A stretch of DNA of 64,000 nt from an uncultured Prochlorococcus sp. (GTDB taxonomy: Bacteria; Cyanobacteriota; Cyanobacteriia; PCC-6307; Cyanobiaceae), in the NCBI GenBank assembly GCA_902571335.1, contig CACGBT010000001.1:111950-175949 (forward strand). The letters run 5' to 3'. The translations under genes and the position numbers were made by a program. Below, one piece after another: positions 43,203 to 53,033 of the stretch. Position 1 is the first letter of the stretch. Each line of letters starts with the position of its first letter. The notes below the pieces were generated by a model, which ran no database searches, was not told the origin of the DNA, and was given only the letters and a program-made list of their open reading frames with translations.

Positions 43203-43448
43203 TTATAAAACCTGGACAACTTCGCTTATTTCAGGAATCATTTCTTTTAACTTTCTTTCAATACCCATTTTGAGAGTCATAGTGCTACTTGGGCAACTAC
43301 CACATGCTCCTTGAAGTCTGACTTTGACAATTGGACCATCTATTTCTGCAATCTCTACATTACCTCCATCAGAAATTAAAAAAGGTCTTAGCTCGTCAAG
43401 GACTTTTTCTACATTTTCGTTTGTCAGCGAGAGTGTTTCAGTACTCAT
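43203..43448 (-). CDS. NifU-like iron-sulfur cluster scaffold (NfuA C-terminal domain)
   Basis: This protein assembles and donates [4Fe-4S] or [2Fe-2S] clusters. The 81-residue protein is a single Nfu domain: [22 protein letters not shown] and [22 protein letters not shown] with the cluster-binding CxxC at Cys50 and Cys53. Such stand-alone Nfu proteins are the main Fe-S scaffold in cyanobacteria and plastids, feeding photosystem I. It is divergent from mqo. Confidence 0.95.
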   Translation of the reverse strand: MSTETLSLTNENVEKVLDELRPFLISDGGNVEIAEIDGPIVKVRLQGACGSCPSSTMTLKMGIERKLKEMIPEISEVVQVL

Positions 43449-43518
43449 AATTTTGGATTAACTTTATAATAAGCCTAGAAAGAAATCTGATTAATTGCAA
43501 AAAAGATAATTTTCTGTT

Positions 43519-45015
43519 GTGACTTCATCTAAAAATCCCACTAATTACAATAGCTACTTTGATGCAGTCTTAGTAGGAGGAGGGATAATGAGTAGTACTT
43601 TAGCCCTCCTAATTTCAGAAGTTTTACCAGATATAAAATTTCTTATTATAGAAAAATTAAATGCTCCAGGAAGTGAAAGTACTGGCGCTTTTAATAATGC
43701 AGGTACAGGACATGCGGCTAATTGCGAATTAAACTATACCCCTTTAGATGAAAAAGGAAATCTAAAAATAGATAAAGCGCTCTCAATAAATCGTTCTTTT
43801 GAAACATCCATGTCTTTATGGGCCTCATTGTATGAAGCAGGGAAAATTGATATTAAGAAGTTTCTAAAATTTATTCCTCATATTAGCTTTGTGACTGGTC
43901 AGGATAATATTTCTTTTTTAAAAAAAAGATTTCAGAAAATGACCGAAAATCCTGAATTTATCGATATGGAGTTTTCTACATCTTTTGATGAAATTTCATC
44001 ATGGGCTCCTCTAATAACAAAAGATAGAAATCCATCTACTCAAATTGCTGCTACCAGAATAGGCAGAGGAACTGATATTAATTTTGAGGCTTTAACAAAA
44101 GAGTATTTGTCATTAGTTTCCTTAAACAAAAATGTTGAAATTAGATACAAAACAGAATTAATAGATTTAAAGAAAATTGATAAAAAACAATGGGAACTAG
44201 AAATTAGTTCTGAAGGTAGAAAAACTTCAATTAGAACTGGCTATGTTTTTCTTGGTGCTGGTGGAAAAACAATTAATTATTTGCAAAAATCAAAAATTCC
44301 AGAAGCAAAAAGTTATGGTGGATTTCCTGTTAGTGGGAAATGGCTTATTTGCGAGAAAAAAGATCTAACAGAAAAACATAACTCAAAAGTTTATGGTAAA
44401 GCTGATATTGGATCGCCACCAATGTCTGTGCCTCATCTAGACACCAGATGGATTGATAATAAAAAACTTCTTTTATATGGACCTTTTGCTGGATTTACAA
44501 CGAAATTTTTAAAACAAAGTTCATACTTTGACTTATTTAGTTCAATTAAAAAGAATAATATATTTTCTATGTTAGACGTTGGTTTCAAGAACAACGATTT
44601 AATTAATTACCTAATATCACAATCATTAAAGAGCCATAACTCAAGAGTTGAGAATTTAAAGAATATGATGCCATCAGCTAACCCTTCTGATTGGTATTTA
44701 AAGAATGCTGGTCAAAGAGTCCAAATAATTAAAAAAACTGAAGGCGGTGGCTCTTTGAAATTTGGAACTGAGATTGTGAATTCATCTGATGGATCATTAT
44801 CTGCTTTGTTAGGAGCATCTCCCGGAGCAAGTACTGCGGTCTCAATTATGGTTGAGGTTCTAGAAAAATCAGTCTTATTTTTAAACGACAAGCATAATCT
44901 AAAGAAAAAAATAAATGACTTAATTTATCCAGAACGAACAGCCTCTGAAAAAAACAGTACCTTCATAAAAGAAATTAAAAAAAGAAACAATTCCATTTTT
45001 GGTTTCCATCCATAA
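43519..45015 (+). CDS. mqo: Malate:quinone oxidoreductase
   Basis: Mqo oxidises malate to oxaloacetate and reduces quinone at the membrane. The 498-residue flavoprotein has the FAD motif [17 protein letters not shown] (about 17-33), [66 protein letters not shown] and the terminal [16 protein letters not shown]. Start is GTG at 43519. It lies alone between the Nfu gene and lepA. Confidence 0.95.
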   Translation: MTSSKNPTNYNSYFDAVLVGGGIMSSTLALLISEVLPDIKFLIIEKLNAPGSESTGAFNNAGTGHAANCELNYTPLDEKGNLKIDKALSINRSFETSMSLWASLYEAGKIDIKKFLKFIPHISFVTGQDNISFLKKRFQKMTENPEFIDMEFSTSFDEISSWAPLITKDRNPSTQIAATRIGRGTDINFEALTKEYLSLVSLNKNVEIRYKTELIDLKKIDKKQWELEISSEGRKTSIRTGYVFLGAGGKTINYLQKSKIPEAKSYGGFPVSGKWLICEKKDLTEKHNSKVYGKADIGSPPMSVPHLDTRWIDNKKLLLYGPFAGFTTKFLKQSSYFDLFSSIKKNNIFSMLDVGFKNNDLINYLISQSLKSHNSRVENLKNMMPSANPSDWYLKNAGQRVQIIKKTEGGGSLKFGTEIVNSSDGSLSALLGASPGASTAVSIMVEVLEKSVLFLNDKHNLKKKINDLIYPERTASEKNSTFIKEIKKRNNSIFGFHP

Positions 45016-45070
45016 TTCTAATTAGCTAATATTAATTAAGATGTAATAAGAGGAGAATTTTTCTTTCTAT

Positions 45071-46879
45071 ATGACTGATATATCGGTTTCAAAAATTAGA
45101 AATTTCTGCATAATCGCTCATATTGACCATGGTAAATCAACCCTTGCAGATAGGTTGCTTCAAGATACTGGTACTGTGCAGCAAAGGGATATGCAAGAAC
45201 AATTTTTGGACAGTATGGATCTTGAAAGAGAGAGAGGAATTACTATTAAGTTACAGGCCGCTAGGATGAAATATAAAGCTGACGATTCCCAAGAATATGT
45301 TTTGAACTTAATAGATACTCCTGGGCATGTTGATTTCTCTTATGAGGTTAGTAGATCTCTTCAAGCTTGTGAAGGCGCCTTACTTGTTGTTGATGCAAGT
45401 CAAGGAGTAGAAGCTCAAACCTTAGCTAATGTTTATCTTGCCTTAGAAAATAATCTTGAAATAATTCCTGTTTTAAATAAAGTTGATTTACCAGGAGCTG
45501 ATGCTGAAAAAATAAAAAAAGAAATAGAGGAAATTATTGGACTAGATACATCTAATGCAATAAATTGTTCAGCAAAAACTGGAGTTGGTATTAAAGATAT
45601 TTTGGAAGCAATCGTAAGAAGAGTACCTCCTCCTCAAGATGAAATTAAACTACCTACAAAGGCACTGATTTTTGATTCTTATTATGATCCGTACAGGGGA
45701 GTTATTGTTTATTTCAGGGTGATATCTGGGTCTCTAAATAAGAGAGAAAAAATATTACTAATGGCAAGTAAGAAAAATTATGAATTAGATGAGATAGGAA
45801 TAATGGCGCCTGATCAGCAGCAAGTTGATGAATTACATGCAGGAGAAGTTGGTTATTTAGCTGCTTCTATAAAATCAGTTGCTGATGCGAGAGTAGGAGA
45901 TACGATTACTCTTTTAAATTCACCTGCCAATGAACCTTTGCCTGGATATAAGACAGCAAATCCTATGGTTTTTTGTGGATTATTCCCGACTGATGCTGAT
46001 CAATTCCCAGATTTAAGAGTATCGCTAGAAAAATTACAATTATCTGATGCAGCTTTAAAATATGAGCCCGAAACCAGTAGCGCAATGGGTTTCGGATTTA
46101 GGTGCGGATTCCTTGGACTTCTTCATATGGAGATTGTTCAAGAAAGATTAGAAAGAGAATATGACTTGGATCTAATCGTAACGGCACCATCAGTTATTTA
46201 TAAAGTTAATTTAAATCAGCAGGAATATATCTTTATTGATAATCCTTCTACGATTCCTGATCCACAACTTAGAGAATCAATAGAAGAGCCTTATGTGAAA
46301 ATGGAAATTTATGCTCCCAATGAATTTAATGGAACATTAATGGGTTTATGTCAGGAAAGAAGGGGAGTATTTATAGATATGAAATACATAACAACAGATC
46401 GAGTTACCTTGATTTATGAAATTCCATTAGCAGAAGTTGTTACAGATTTCTTTGATCAAATGAAAAGTAGAACCCAAGGTTATGCATCAATGGAATATCA
46501 TTTGATCGGCTATAGAAAAAATGACCTTGTTAGATTAGATGTTCTAATAAATTCAGAAAGAGCAGATCCATTAACTTCGATTGTTCATAAAGATAAGGCT
46601 TATGGAATTGGCAGAAGTTTAGTTGAGAAATTAAAAGAACTTATTCCAAAACAACAATTTAAAATACCTATTCAAGCATCAATCGGTAGCAGGATTATTG
46701 CAAGTGAAAGCATAAGCGCTTTGCGAAAAGATGTTTTATCTAAATGTTATGGAGGAGATATTTCTAGGAAAAAGAAACTTTTAAAGAAACAAGCCAAAGG
46801 TAAAAAGAGGATGAAGGCAATGGGTAAAGTTGAAGTCCCTCAAGAAGCTTTTATGGCAGTCTTGAAATTAAACCAGTAA
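45071..46879 (+). CDS. lepA: Elongation factor 4 (LepA)
   Basis: LepA is a translational GTPase affecting ribosome biogenesis and back-translocation. The 602-residue protein has [10 protein letters not shown] (G1), RERGITI (G2), [12 protein letters not shown] (G3), NKVDLPGA (G4) and the LepA-specific C-terminus: [28 protein letters not shown]-like region and [19 protein letters not shown]. Length is standard. Start is ATG at 45071 after an AAGAGGAG ribosome binding site. Confidence 0.97.
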   Translation: MTDISVSKIRNFCIIAHIDHGKSTLADRLLQDTGTVQQRDMQEQFLDSMDLERERGITIKLQAARMKYKADDSQEYVLNLIDTPGHVDFSYEVSRSLQACEGALLVVDASQGVEAQTLANVYLALENNLEIIPVLNKVDLPGADAEKIKKEIEEIIGLDTSNAINCSAKTGVGIKDILEAIVRRVPPPQDEIKLPTKALIFDSYYDPYRGVIVYFRVISGSLNKREKILLMASKKNYELDEIGIMAPDQQQVDELHAGEVGYLAASIKSVADARVGDTITLLNSPANEPLPGYKTANPMVFCGLFPTDADQFPDLRVSLEKLQLSDAALKYEPETSSAMGFGFRCGFLGLLHMEIVQERLEREYDLDLIVTAPSVIYKVNLNQQEYIFIDNPSTIPDPQLRESIEEPYVKMEIYAPNEFNGTLMGLCQERRGVFIDMKYITTDRVTLIYEIPLAEVVTDFFDQMKSRTQGYASMEYHLIGYRKNDLVRLDVLINSERADPLTSIVHKDKAYGIGRSLVEKLKELIPKQQFKIPIQASIGSRIIASESISALRKDVLSKCYGGDISRKKKLLKKQAKGKKRMKAMGKVEVPQEAFMAVLKLNQ

Positions 46880-46922
46880 TTTCTTTTAATTTAAAATTTA
46901 TAGCTATTTATTTTTTAAAGAA

Positions 46923-47804
46923 TTGGGTATATTTCATTTATATCTTTACAAAAAGATTTTGGATATTAACTCATTTAATCGTGTCGGCTCAAATATCAGA
47001 AAAGCTGGATTTTTAATAGTACTTTTTTATCTTCTTGTCGTTTTAATAATGAAATTTTTAGAGGCCAATAATTTTTTTGGCTATTCATTTTCAATGTTAA
47101 GCAATGATATCTTTGCCCCTCCTTCGCTTAATCATTTTTGTGGCACAGATAGATTAGGAAGAGATGTTTGCTTAAGAACTTTGCAAGGATCATCATTAGC
47201 GATAGAAGTTGTATTCTTAGCTATTCTTTTTTCATTAAGTTTGGGTTTGCCATTGGGATTATTAAGTGGATATTTTGGTGGTTTTTTTGATAAATGCTTA
47301 TCACTAATAATGGATACTATTTTTTCAATACCTGTAATTTTGCTTTCAGTTGTTGTGGCTTTTGTATTGGGTAAGGGTATCCTTAACGCGGCTTTGGCAT
47401 TGTGTATTGTTTACTCTCCTCAATATTTTAGATTAATCAGAAATCAGACAATATTGGTTAAATCCGAAACTTATGTGGAGGCAGCTCAAGTTGCAGGAGC
47501 TGATGTTAAAAAAATTATTTTTAAATATATTCTCCCAAATGTAATAACACCATTGCCTATTCTGCTTACCCTAAATGCTGCAGATGCTGTTTTGGTATTA
47601 GGAAGTTTAGGATTTTTAGGCCTTGGAGTTCCTGCAGATGTCCCAGAGTGGGGAAGTGATTTAAATCTGGCTCTTGCCGCTTTACCCACAGGTATCTGGT
47701 GGACGGCCTTGTTCCCAGGTTTAGCAATGTTTTTTTTAGTTTTAGGTCTTTCTTTTATAGGAGAGGACCTTGAAGAAATTTTTGATAGTCAAAATTCTGA
47801 ATAA
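46923..47804 (+). CDS. ABC transporter permease, DppC/OppC type
   Basis: The 293-residue permease has about six helices: an N-terminal one (about 25-43), a periplasmic loop with LNHFCGTDRLGRDVCLRTL as in OppC/DppC, and the ATPase-coupling EAA loop YVEAAQVAGADVKKIIFKYILPN. Its partners (DppB, DppD/F, a binding protein) are not nearby, so it depends on distant genes. Start is TTG at 46923, 43 nt after lepA. Substrates could be peptides or nickel; undetermined. Confidence 0.9.
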   Translation: MGIFHLYLYKKILDINSFNRVGSNIRKAGFLIVLFYLLVVLIMKFLEANNFFGYSFSMLSNDIFAPPSLNHFCGTDRLGRDVCLRTLQGSSLAIEVVFLAILFSLSLGLPLGLLSGYFGGFFDKCLSLIMDTIFSIPVILLSVVVAFVLGKGILNAALALCIVYSPQYFRLIRNQTILVKSETYVEAAQVAGADVKKIIFKYILPNVITPLPILLTLNAADAVLVLGSLGFLGLGVPADVPEWGSDLNLALAALPTGIWWTALFPGLAMFFLVLGLSFIGEDLEEIFDSQNSE

Positions 47805-47806
47805 AT

Positions 47807-48478
47807 TTAGTTATCTGTAACAGGATCAAGTTCTCCTTGATCATTCAACTTTGGATATTCTTTAGCTGATTTTTTATACACCGCAGCTAATTCTGGGTAA
47901 CACCATTCAAAAAGTGTTTTTTGATATTCATCCATATTTAACCCTTCTCCATTAGCGGGCAATATACCTTTATTTTTTCTTTGGCGAACAGCTTCAAATA
48001 ATAATATAGAAGCAGCAACTGAAACATTCAGAGATTGAACCATACCTCTCATAGGTATAAAAATTGATTCATCAACCATTGATATAAGTTCATTACTTAG
48101 TCCCCATTTTTCTGCTCCTAAAACAAAACATGTATTTTGAGAATAATCAAAACTTCTATAATCTACTGATTTACTATTAAGAGTCGTTCCATATAATTTA
48201 AAACCCTTATTCTTTAAATCAGATATTGCCATGATAGTGTTTTCATGATTATTCAGTTTTACCCATTTTTGACTTCCTTGAGCAGTACTATTAAAAGTCT
48301 TAACGGCATTTGTTTTGCTAATAAAATTTGCTTCGAAAACTCCTGCTGCATCACATGTCCTTAATATCGCAGATAAATTATGTGGTTTATTGACATCCTC
48401 AATTAAAACAGTCAAGTTTTTCATTCTGCAATCTAAAACACTTTTGATTCGTTCAAATCTTCTTGGCAAAATTGACAT
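47807..48478 (-). CDS. trmH: tRNA (guanosine-2'-O-)-methyltransferase TrmH
   Basis: TrmH methylates the 2'-OH of G18 in the tRNA D-loop. The 223-residue SPOUT-fold protein has VLIEDVNKPHNLSAILRTCDAAGV (motif 1), CFVLGAEKWGLSNELISMVD (motif 2) and IPMRGMVQSLNVSVAASILLFEAVRQR (motif 3, with the trefoil-knot SAM site). Start is ATG at 48478. It converges with the permease gene, 2 nt apart. Confidence 0.93.
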   Translation of the reverse strand: MSILPRRFERIKSVLDCRMKNLTVLIEDVNKPHNLSAILRTCDAAGVFEANFISKTNAVKTFNSTAQGSQKWVKLNNHENTIMAISDLKNKGFKLYGTTLNSKSVDYRSFDYSQNTCFVLGAEKWGLSNELISMVDESIFIPMRGMVQSLNVSVAASILLFEAVRQRKNKGILPANGEGLNMDEYQKTLFEWCYPELAAVYKKSAKEYPKLNDQGELDPVTDN

Positions 48479-48574
48479 TTATAATTTTTTCACACTTTTA
48501 AATTATATTCAAAAAATATTGATTACCTATTAAATCTCTTGGTTTATAATATTTTGGTAGTTTAAATTAACTTA

Positions 48575-48778
48575 ATGGCATACATAGAATGGGACTATAC
48601 AGTAATAACAAGTATGGTAGAAAAACAAGGGTGGGATTTACCTGATCGTGAATCGGAAGAATGGAATAAATTTAACGATGAATTAGGAGAAAAAATGAGA
48701 GGTGTTGGACTTATTTTTGAAAAATATTGTAAATTTACCCCTGATATAGGAGAAGGAGTTCATCTTCTAGATGACTGA
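48575..48778 (+). CDS. Small acidic hypothetical protein (67 residues)
   Basis: The product starts MAYIEWDYTVITSMVEKQGW and continues DLPDRESEEWNKFNDELGEKM, ending GEGVHLLDD. It is soluble, acidic and helical. Start is ATG at 48575. It lies alone and is followed by a hairpin. No family is recognised. Confidence 0.6.
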   Translation: MAYIEWDYTVITSMVEKQGWDLPDRESEEWNKFNDELGEKMRGVGLIFEKYCKFTPDIGEGVHLLDD

Positions 48779-48795
48779 TCATAAATAGTTTTAAA

Positions 48796-48821
48796 CCATT
48801 GATGTATCCCTTAATCAATGG
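48796..48821 (+). terminator. Hairpin after the 67-residue gene
   Basis: CCATTGAT / ATCAATGG form a perfect 8-bp stem with a 10-nt loop, 17 nt past the stop at 48778. The following sequence (CTTATTAATTAAT) is only a poor T-run, so termination is plausible but not certain. Confidence 0.4.
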
Positions 48822-48955
48822 CTTATTAATTAATAAGATAATATAATTTCACTAAATTAGAACTGGCAATTATTAAGGCTTTATAAAGCTTATAATCTAA
48901 AAAAAATTTTTTATTCCACAAAAAAGTTATTTAATTTCTATATTTGAATAAAAAT

Positions 48956-49348
48956 ATGAAAAATAAATTAATCTTTTTATTCGATGGTGGTTGTCCACTT
49001 TGTTTGAGAGAAACAAATTTTCTTAAAAAGAGAGATATCTTAAATCAAATTGCATTTATAGATATTAATAGTAAGGATTATGATCAAAGACTTTTTAATG
49101 ACATCTCATATTCAGAAGCTATGTCAAACCTGCATGGGATTATTGAAAATGGTGAAATTATTAGGGGACTAGATGTACTTGCATATTCTTATGAATTAGT
49201 TGGTTTAGGTTGGGTTTATTATCCCTTGAAGATTAAGCTCTTATCTCCATTATTGAGATTGGTTTACAGATATTGGGCAAAATATAGACTTCAAATTACA
49301 GGTAGATCCGATATTGAAAAACTTTGTACCTCACAATGTGAACAATAA
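48956..49348 (+). CDS. DUF393 thiol-disulfide oxidoreductase-like protein
   Basis: The protein of about 130 residues starts MKNKLIFLFDGGCPLCLRET, with the DGxCPLCxxE motif (CPLC pair) of DUF393, and continues with FIDINSKDY, AMSNLHGIIENGEIIRGLDVL and a C-terminal hydrophobic/aromatic helix region. DUF393 proteins resemble thioredoxin-fold DCC proteins. ATG at 48956 is preferred to the in-frame TTG at 48944. It is the first gene of a tight cluster: the next gene starts 2 nt after its stop. Confidence 0.88.
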   Translation: MKNKLIFLFDGGCPLCLRETNFLKKRDILNQIAFIDINSKDYDQRLFNDISYSEAMSNLHGIIENGEIIRGLDVLAYSYELVGLGWVYYPLKIKLLSPLLRLVYRYWAKYRLQITGRSDIEKLCTSQCEQ

Positions 49349-49350
49349 AT

Positions 49351-49587
49351 ATGGAAAGTATTGACATAGACAGAATAATAGAAATGTGTTGGGAAGATAG
49401 AACACCCTTTGAAGCTATCGAGTATCAATTTGGTTTAAAAGAGGAAGATGCGATAAAAATTATGCGTCAAAATCTTAAACCCAAATCTTTCAAAGTCTGG
49501 AGAAAGAGAGTTTCGGGAAGAAATACAAAACATATGGCCCTTAAAGATTCAACTAGATTTAAATCTACCCATAAAAGAAAATTATAA
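49351..49587 (+). CDS. TIGR03643-like small protein
   Basis: The 78-residue protein starts MESIDIDRIIEMCWEDRTPF and continues EAIEYQFGLKEEDAIKIMRQ, then SFKVWRKRVSGRNTKHMAL. This short helical pattern with W(E)DRTPF and a basic C-terminus matches the family I recall as TIGR03643, found near photolyase-related genes. Function is unknown. It is 2 nt from DUF393 and 3 nt from the DUF2256 gene. Confidence 0.8.
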   Translation: MESIDIDRIIEMCWEDRTPFEAIEYQFGLKEEDAIKIMRQNLKPKSFKVWRKRVSGRNTKHMALKDSTRFKSTHKRKL

Positions 49588-49590
49588 ATT

Positions 49591-49722
49591 TTGAAAAATC
49601 TTTCTACTAAAACTTGTCCTGTTTGCAATAGGCCGTTTGAGTGGCGTAAAAAATGGAAAAACTGTTGGGATGATGTTATCTACTGTTCAAAAAGATGCAG
49701 TAACAGAAAGTCACAAAGATGA
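49591..49722 (+). CDS. DUF2256 zinc-finger-like protein
   Basis: The 43-residue protein, start TTG at 49591, has the DUF2256 pattern: [20 protein letters not shown] followed by [13 protein letters not shown]. Two CxxC pairs, CPVC and the CSKRC region, could bind zinc. Its stop overlaps the start of the photolyase-related gene in an ATGA arrangement, so translation is coupled. The family is usually found next to photolyase-like genes. Confidence 0.85.
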   Translation: MKNLSTKTCPVCNRPFEWRKKWKNCWDDVIYCSKRCSNRKSQR

Positions 49723-51209
49723 AACAAGTATCAATTGTTTTCCCGAATCAACTTTTTAGAGAAAGCCCAATCTTAAAAATAAATTGTGAAGTTTTGATTT
49801 TGGAAGACTCATTATTTTTTGGAAATGATAAATTTCATAAATTAATTAACCATAAAAATAAGTTAGTTTTTCATAGAGCATCTATGCTCGCTTATAAAAA
49901 TTATTTAGAAATATCTGGCTTTAAAGTTTTATACATCGAAAACAAGAATAATGTTTCTACAGTTGATTACTTATCGGAATTTATTAAAAATAAATATCAG
50001 AAAATAAATCTCATTGACCCTCATGATTTTTTAATAATGAAGAGGATTAATAATTTTGTTGAAAGTAATAATTTAGCTTTAAATATTTTGCCTTCTCCTA
50101 TGTTTATGACCAGTGAACATTTAAAAGATTTATTTGCATCAAATTCAAAAAAACCTCTTATGGGGAGATTTTATGAGAATCAAAGAAAGAGCCAAAAGAT
50201 ATTAGTTAATCCTGATGATACACCTGAAGGCGGTAAATGGAGTTTCGATGAAATGAATAGAAAAAAATTACCAAAAAAAATAAATACACCTGATACACCT
50301 AAATTACAAAAAAATAAATTTGTAGTTAATGCAGAAAAGTCATTAGCCAATTTCGATATTGAGTTTATTGGAGAAAGTAATAACTTTTTATATCCAACTA
50401 ATTTTGAAGAGGCAGATGAATGGTTAAATGATTTTTTTAAACATAGATTTTTCTTATTTGGAGATTATGAGGATGCTATTTCTAAAGAAAATTCTTTTTT
50501 ATGGCACAGTTTACTTTCTCCTCTTTTAAATAGCGGCTTATTAACCCCAGATGTAGTAGTAATTAAAGCATTACTTTTTGCAAAAAATAATAATGTTCCT
50601 ATTAACTCTTTAGAGGGTTTTATTCGTCAAATTATTGGATGGAGAGAATTTATTTGCCTCGTCTATAAAAAGTACGGAACAAAGATGCGAAATAGTAATT
50701 TTTGGAATTTTGAAGATAAGCCAATTCCAAAATCTTTTTATCAAGGAAATACAGGAATTGAACCAGTAGACGTTGTTATAAAAAATATTATTAAATTTGG
50801 TTATTGTCATCATATTGAGCGACTAATGATTGTTGGCAACTTTATGCTTCTATGTAGAATTCACCCCAACCAAGTTTATAAATGGTTTATGGAAATGTTT
50901 ATTGATTCCTATGATTGGGTTATGGTCCCAAATGTTTACGGAATGAGTCAGTTTAGTGATGGTGGTATCTTTTCAACAAAGCCATATATATCAAGCTCTA
51001 ATTATGTAAAAAAAATGTCTAATTTTAAAAGTGGCTCATGGTGTGAAATATGGGATGGCTTATTTTGGAAATTTATTAAAGATAATGAAAGCTTTTTTAG
51101 AAAGCAATATCGTCTGGCAATGTTAACAAGAAATCTCGATAAAATGTCAGAAGAAAAATTAAATAATCACTTAAAAACGGCCGATAAATTTTTAAGAGAT
51201 ATTCAATAA
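49719..51209 (+). CDS. Cryptochrome/photolyase-related protein (COG3046; FeS-BCP/PhrB type) apparently lacking the cluster
   Basis: The 496-residue flavoprotein belongs to the bacterial (6-4) photolyase/cryptochrome group: [10 protein letters not shown] at the N-terminus, [22 protein letters not shown] [13 protein letters not shown] (169-180), [31 protein letters not shown] (362-378) and [17 protein letters not shown] (400-416). Four cysteines normally bind a [4Fe-4S] cluster in this group. Here the first site reads GIEPVD (Pro349), the CDGC pair is replaced around FKSGS (436-440), and only Cys442 in [10 protein letters not shown] remains. Loss of the cluster is inferred from my memory of the family alignment. 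It is the last gene of the cluster. Confidence 0.88.
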   Translation: MKQVSIVFPNQLFRESPILKINCEVLILEDSLFFGNDKFHKLINHKNKLVFHRASMLAYKNYLEISGFKVLYIENKNNVSTVDYLSEFIKNKYQKINLIDPHDFLIMKRINNFVESNNLALNILPSPMFMTSEHLKDLFASNSKKPLMGRFYENQRKSQKILVNPDDTPEGGKWSFDEMNRKKLPKKINTPDTPKLQKNKFVVNAEKSLANFDIEFIGESNNFLYPTNFEEADEWLNDFFKHRFFLFGDYEDAISKENSFLWHSLLSPLLNSGLLTPDVVVIKALLFAKNNNVPINSLEGFIRQIIGWREFICLVYKKYGTKMRNSNFWNFEDKPIPKSFYQGNTGIEPVDVVIKNIIKFGYCHHIERLMIVGNFMLLCRIHPNQVYKWFMEMFIDSYDWVMVPNVYGMSQFSDGGIFSTKPYISSSNYVKKMSNFKSGSWCEIWDGLFWKFIKDNESFFRKQYRLAMLTRNLDKMSEEKLNNHLKTADKFLRDIQ

Positions 51210-51313
51210 ATTAAGAGTAATAACCTACAGTTGTCTTTGAAAAATTAAAAGAATATTATGTTATGAAGAAATATTAAGTATGGATGATAACTTAGAAAAA
51301 ATTAGATTTTCTA

Positions 51314-51493
51314 ATGGAAATTGGTACACTTTTTTTAAAAAGTAATTCGACGGGAATTATCACTTTTTCTGAATTAGATTGGATAACTACCCACCAATCT
51401 AATTTCACTAGGTTGGAGGAATCCATAGCAATTAAATTAGGCAGAATGCTTGATGCAGGATCTATCAATATTGGTTGCCGTTTGAAATCCTGA
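51314..51493 (+). CDS. Small hypothetical protein (59 residues)
   Basis: ATG at 51314 to TGA at 51491-51493. The product starts MEIGTLFLKSNSTGIITFSE, has LDWITTHQSNFTRLEESIAI and ends KLGRMLDAGSINIGCRLKS. It is soluble with a possible beta-then-helix layout. Another short frame starting ATG at 51280 overlaps its start and ends after 21 codons; this one is longer and looks better. Function is unknown. Confidence 0.5.
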   Translation: MEIGTLFLKSNSTGIITFSELDWITTHQSNFTRLEESIAIKLGRMLDAGSINIGCRLKS

Positions 51494-51512
51494 ATAAGTT
51501 TTTATTTTAATA

Positions 51513-51656
51513 ATGAAGTATCAAAAAGAGAAAAAAATAATTTTTCGGGAAAGAATCCATTCTTTAAATATCTTTCTTTTTTTAGGATTTAATCTTTCAC
51601 TTATTTCTATCTTAGGTTTTATTTGGTTTAATTCTGCAATTGAAAAAGTAGTTTAG
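51513..51656 (+). CDS. Putative 47-residue membrane protein
   Basis: ATG at 51513 to TAG at 51654-51656. A basic head (MKYQKEKKIIFRERIHS) precedes one helix (LNIFLFLGFNLSLISILGF) and a short IWFNSAIEKVV tail. Positive-inside layout. It lies 19 nt after the 59-residue gene and 51 nt before rsmB. No family is recognised. Confidence 0.55.
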   Translation: MKYQKEKKIIFRERIHSLNIFLFLGFNLSLISILGFIWFNSAIEKVV

Positions 51657-51707
51657 ATTTTTGAATTTTTTGTATATTAAAGTTATCTTTAAAAAATTAA
51701 TTATATT

Positions 51708-53024
51708 TTGAACATAGGATATTTACAAAGAAAGGCAGCTTGGGAAATTTTATTAAAAGTTAGTTCTGGTGATTTTTCTGATCATGCTCTTGAAAAGGTT
51801 TTAAAAAATTATCAATTTAATCCTCTTGATATAGCTTTTATTACGGAATTATCTTTTGGATGCATAAGGTATAGAAAATTTCTTGATCTTTGGACGGATC
51901 ATACATCAAAAATTAATCATAAAAAACAGCCTCCAAAGTTAAGATGGCTTCTACACATAGGATTGTATCAACTATTGAAAATGGATAAAATCCCATTTCC
52001 TGCTGCTATTTCTACCACTGTAGAAGTAGCTAAAAAAACAGATTTAAATGGTTTAGCGGGAACTGTAAATGCGATATTGAGAAATGCATCAAGAAAATTA
52101 GAACAAAAAATCTTTCCGGAATTATCTTCTGATAAAAAAGAAAGAATTTCATATCTTGAATCATTTCCATTATGGCTTGTGAATGATCTTTATAAATGGG
52201 TCGGCAATAGTGAGGGTGAAAATATCATTAAGGCATTTAATAAAAAACCATCAATTGATTTGAGAATTAACCAATTAAAAACTAATTTAGATAACTTTTT
52301 GAAAGTACTTCATGAAAATAAAATTGATGCTGAAATTATTAAAGATTTACATAATGGAATTACTTTAAAATCTAATCCAAGATCTATAAAAAATTTACCA
52401 GGATATAGTGATGGACTTTGGACAATTCAAGATAGATCTTCTCAGTGGATAGCACCTCTTTTAAATCCAAAAGAAGGTGAAAAGATTTTAGATGCTTGTG
52501 CAGCGCCAGGGAGTAAGTCTACCCACCTAGCAGAATTAACAAATGATAGTGCTGAAATCATTGCCGTAGATAGATCAGCAAAAAGATTGAAAATGCTGGA
52601 ATCAAATTTAGAAAGATTAAATTTGAAATCTGTTAATACCCTTAAGGCTGATGCTACTAGTTTGATTGAATTAAATCCTAAGTTTATATCTTATTTTGAT
52701 AAGATTTTACTAGATGCTCCATGTTCAGGGATTGGAACTCTCTCGAGGAATCCAGATTCTAGATGGTCTTTAAGTAAAGAAAAAATAAAATCTTTAACTT
52801 TTTTACAGGAAAAACTTTTGGAGAGTATTTTCCCTCTTTTGAAAAAAGATGGCACTTTAGTTTATTCAACTTGTACTATTTGTCCGGATGAAAATAATCT
52901 ATTAATTGAACGATTTATTGAAAAAAACAAAACTTTAAAATTGGTTAGCCAAAAGCAAATTTTACCTAGCTTGGATTATCCTGGTGATGGGTTTTATTCT
53001 GCAATAATTTCTTATAAATCTTAA
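51708..53024 (+). CDS. rsmB: 16S rRNA (cytosine-967-C5)-methyltransferase RsmB
   Basis: RsmB/Sun methylates C967 of 16S rRNA. The 438-residue protein has an NusB-like N-terminal domain (about 1-140) with AAWEILLKVSSGDFSDHALEK, and a SAM methyltransferase domain with ILDACAAPGSKSTHLAEL (about 261), DRSAKRLKMLESN, DKILLDAPCSGIGTLSRNPD with the first cysteine and VYSTCTICPDENN with the second. Both catalytic cysteines are visible. Start is TTG at 51708. It converges with the penicillin-binding protein gene. Confidence 0.95.
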   Translation: MNIGYLQRKAAWEILLKVSSGDFSDHALEKVLKNYQFNPLDIAFITELSFGCIRYRKFLDLWTDHTSKINHKKQPPKLRWLLHIGLYQLLKMDKIPFPAAISTTVEVAKKTDLNGLAGTVNAILRNASRKLEQKIFPELSSDKKERISYLESFPLWLVNDLYKWVGNSEGENIIKAFNKKPSIDLRINQLKTNLDNFLKVLHENKIDAEIIKDLHNGITLKSNPRSIKNLPGYSDGLWTIQDRSSQWIAPLLNPKEGEKILDACAAPGSKSTHLAELTNDSAEIIAVDRSAKRLKMLESNLERLNLKSVNTLKADATSLIELNPKFISYFDKILLDAPCSGIGTLSRNPDSRWSLSKEKIKSLTFLQEKLLESIFPLLKKDGTLVYSTCTICPDENNLLIERFIEKNKTLKLVSQKQILPSLDYPGDGFYSAIISYKS

Positions 53025-53033
53025 AAATATAAT

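Noticed and set aside
49719..51209. Class I CPD photolyase
   Set aside because: The N-terminal VFPNQLF and [12 protein letters not shown] motifs belong to the COG3046/FeS-BCP group, not to the class I family represented by the gene at 7992-9488.
51280..51345. 21-codon frame MDDNLEKIRF... before the 59-residue gene
   Set aside because: Too short and it overlaps a longer, better frame; a frameshift joining the two was considered, but there is no evidence that the parts belong together.
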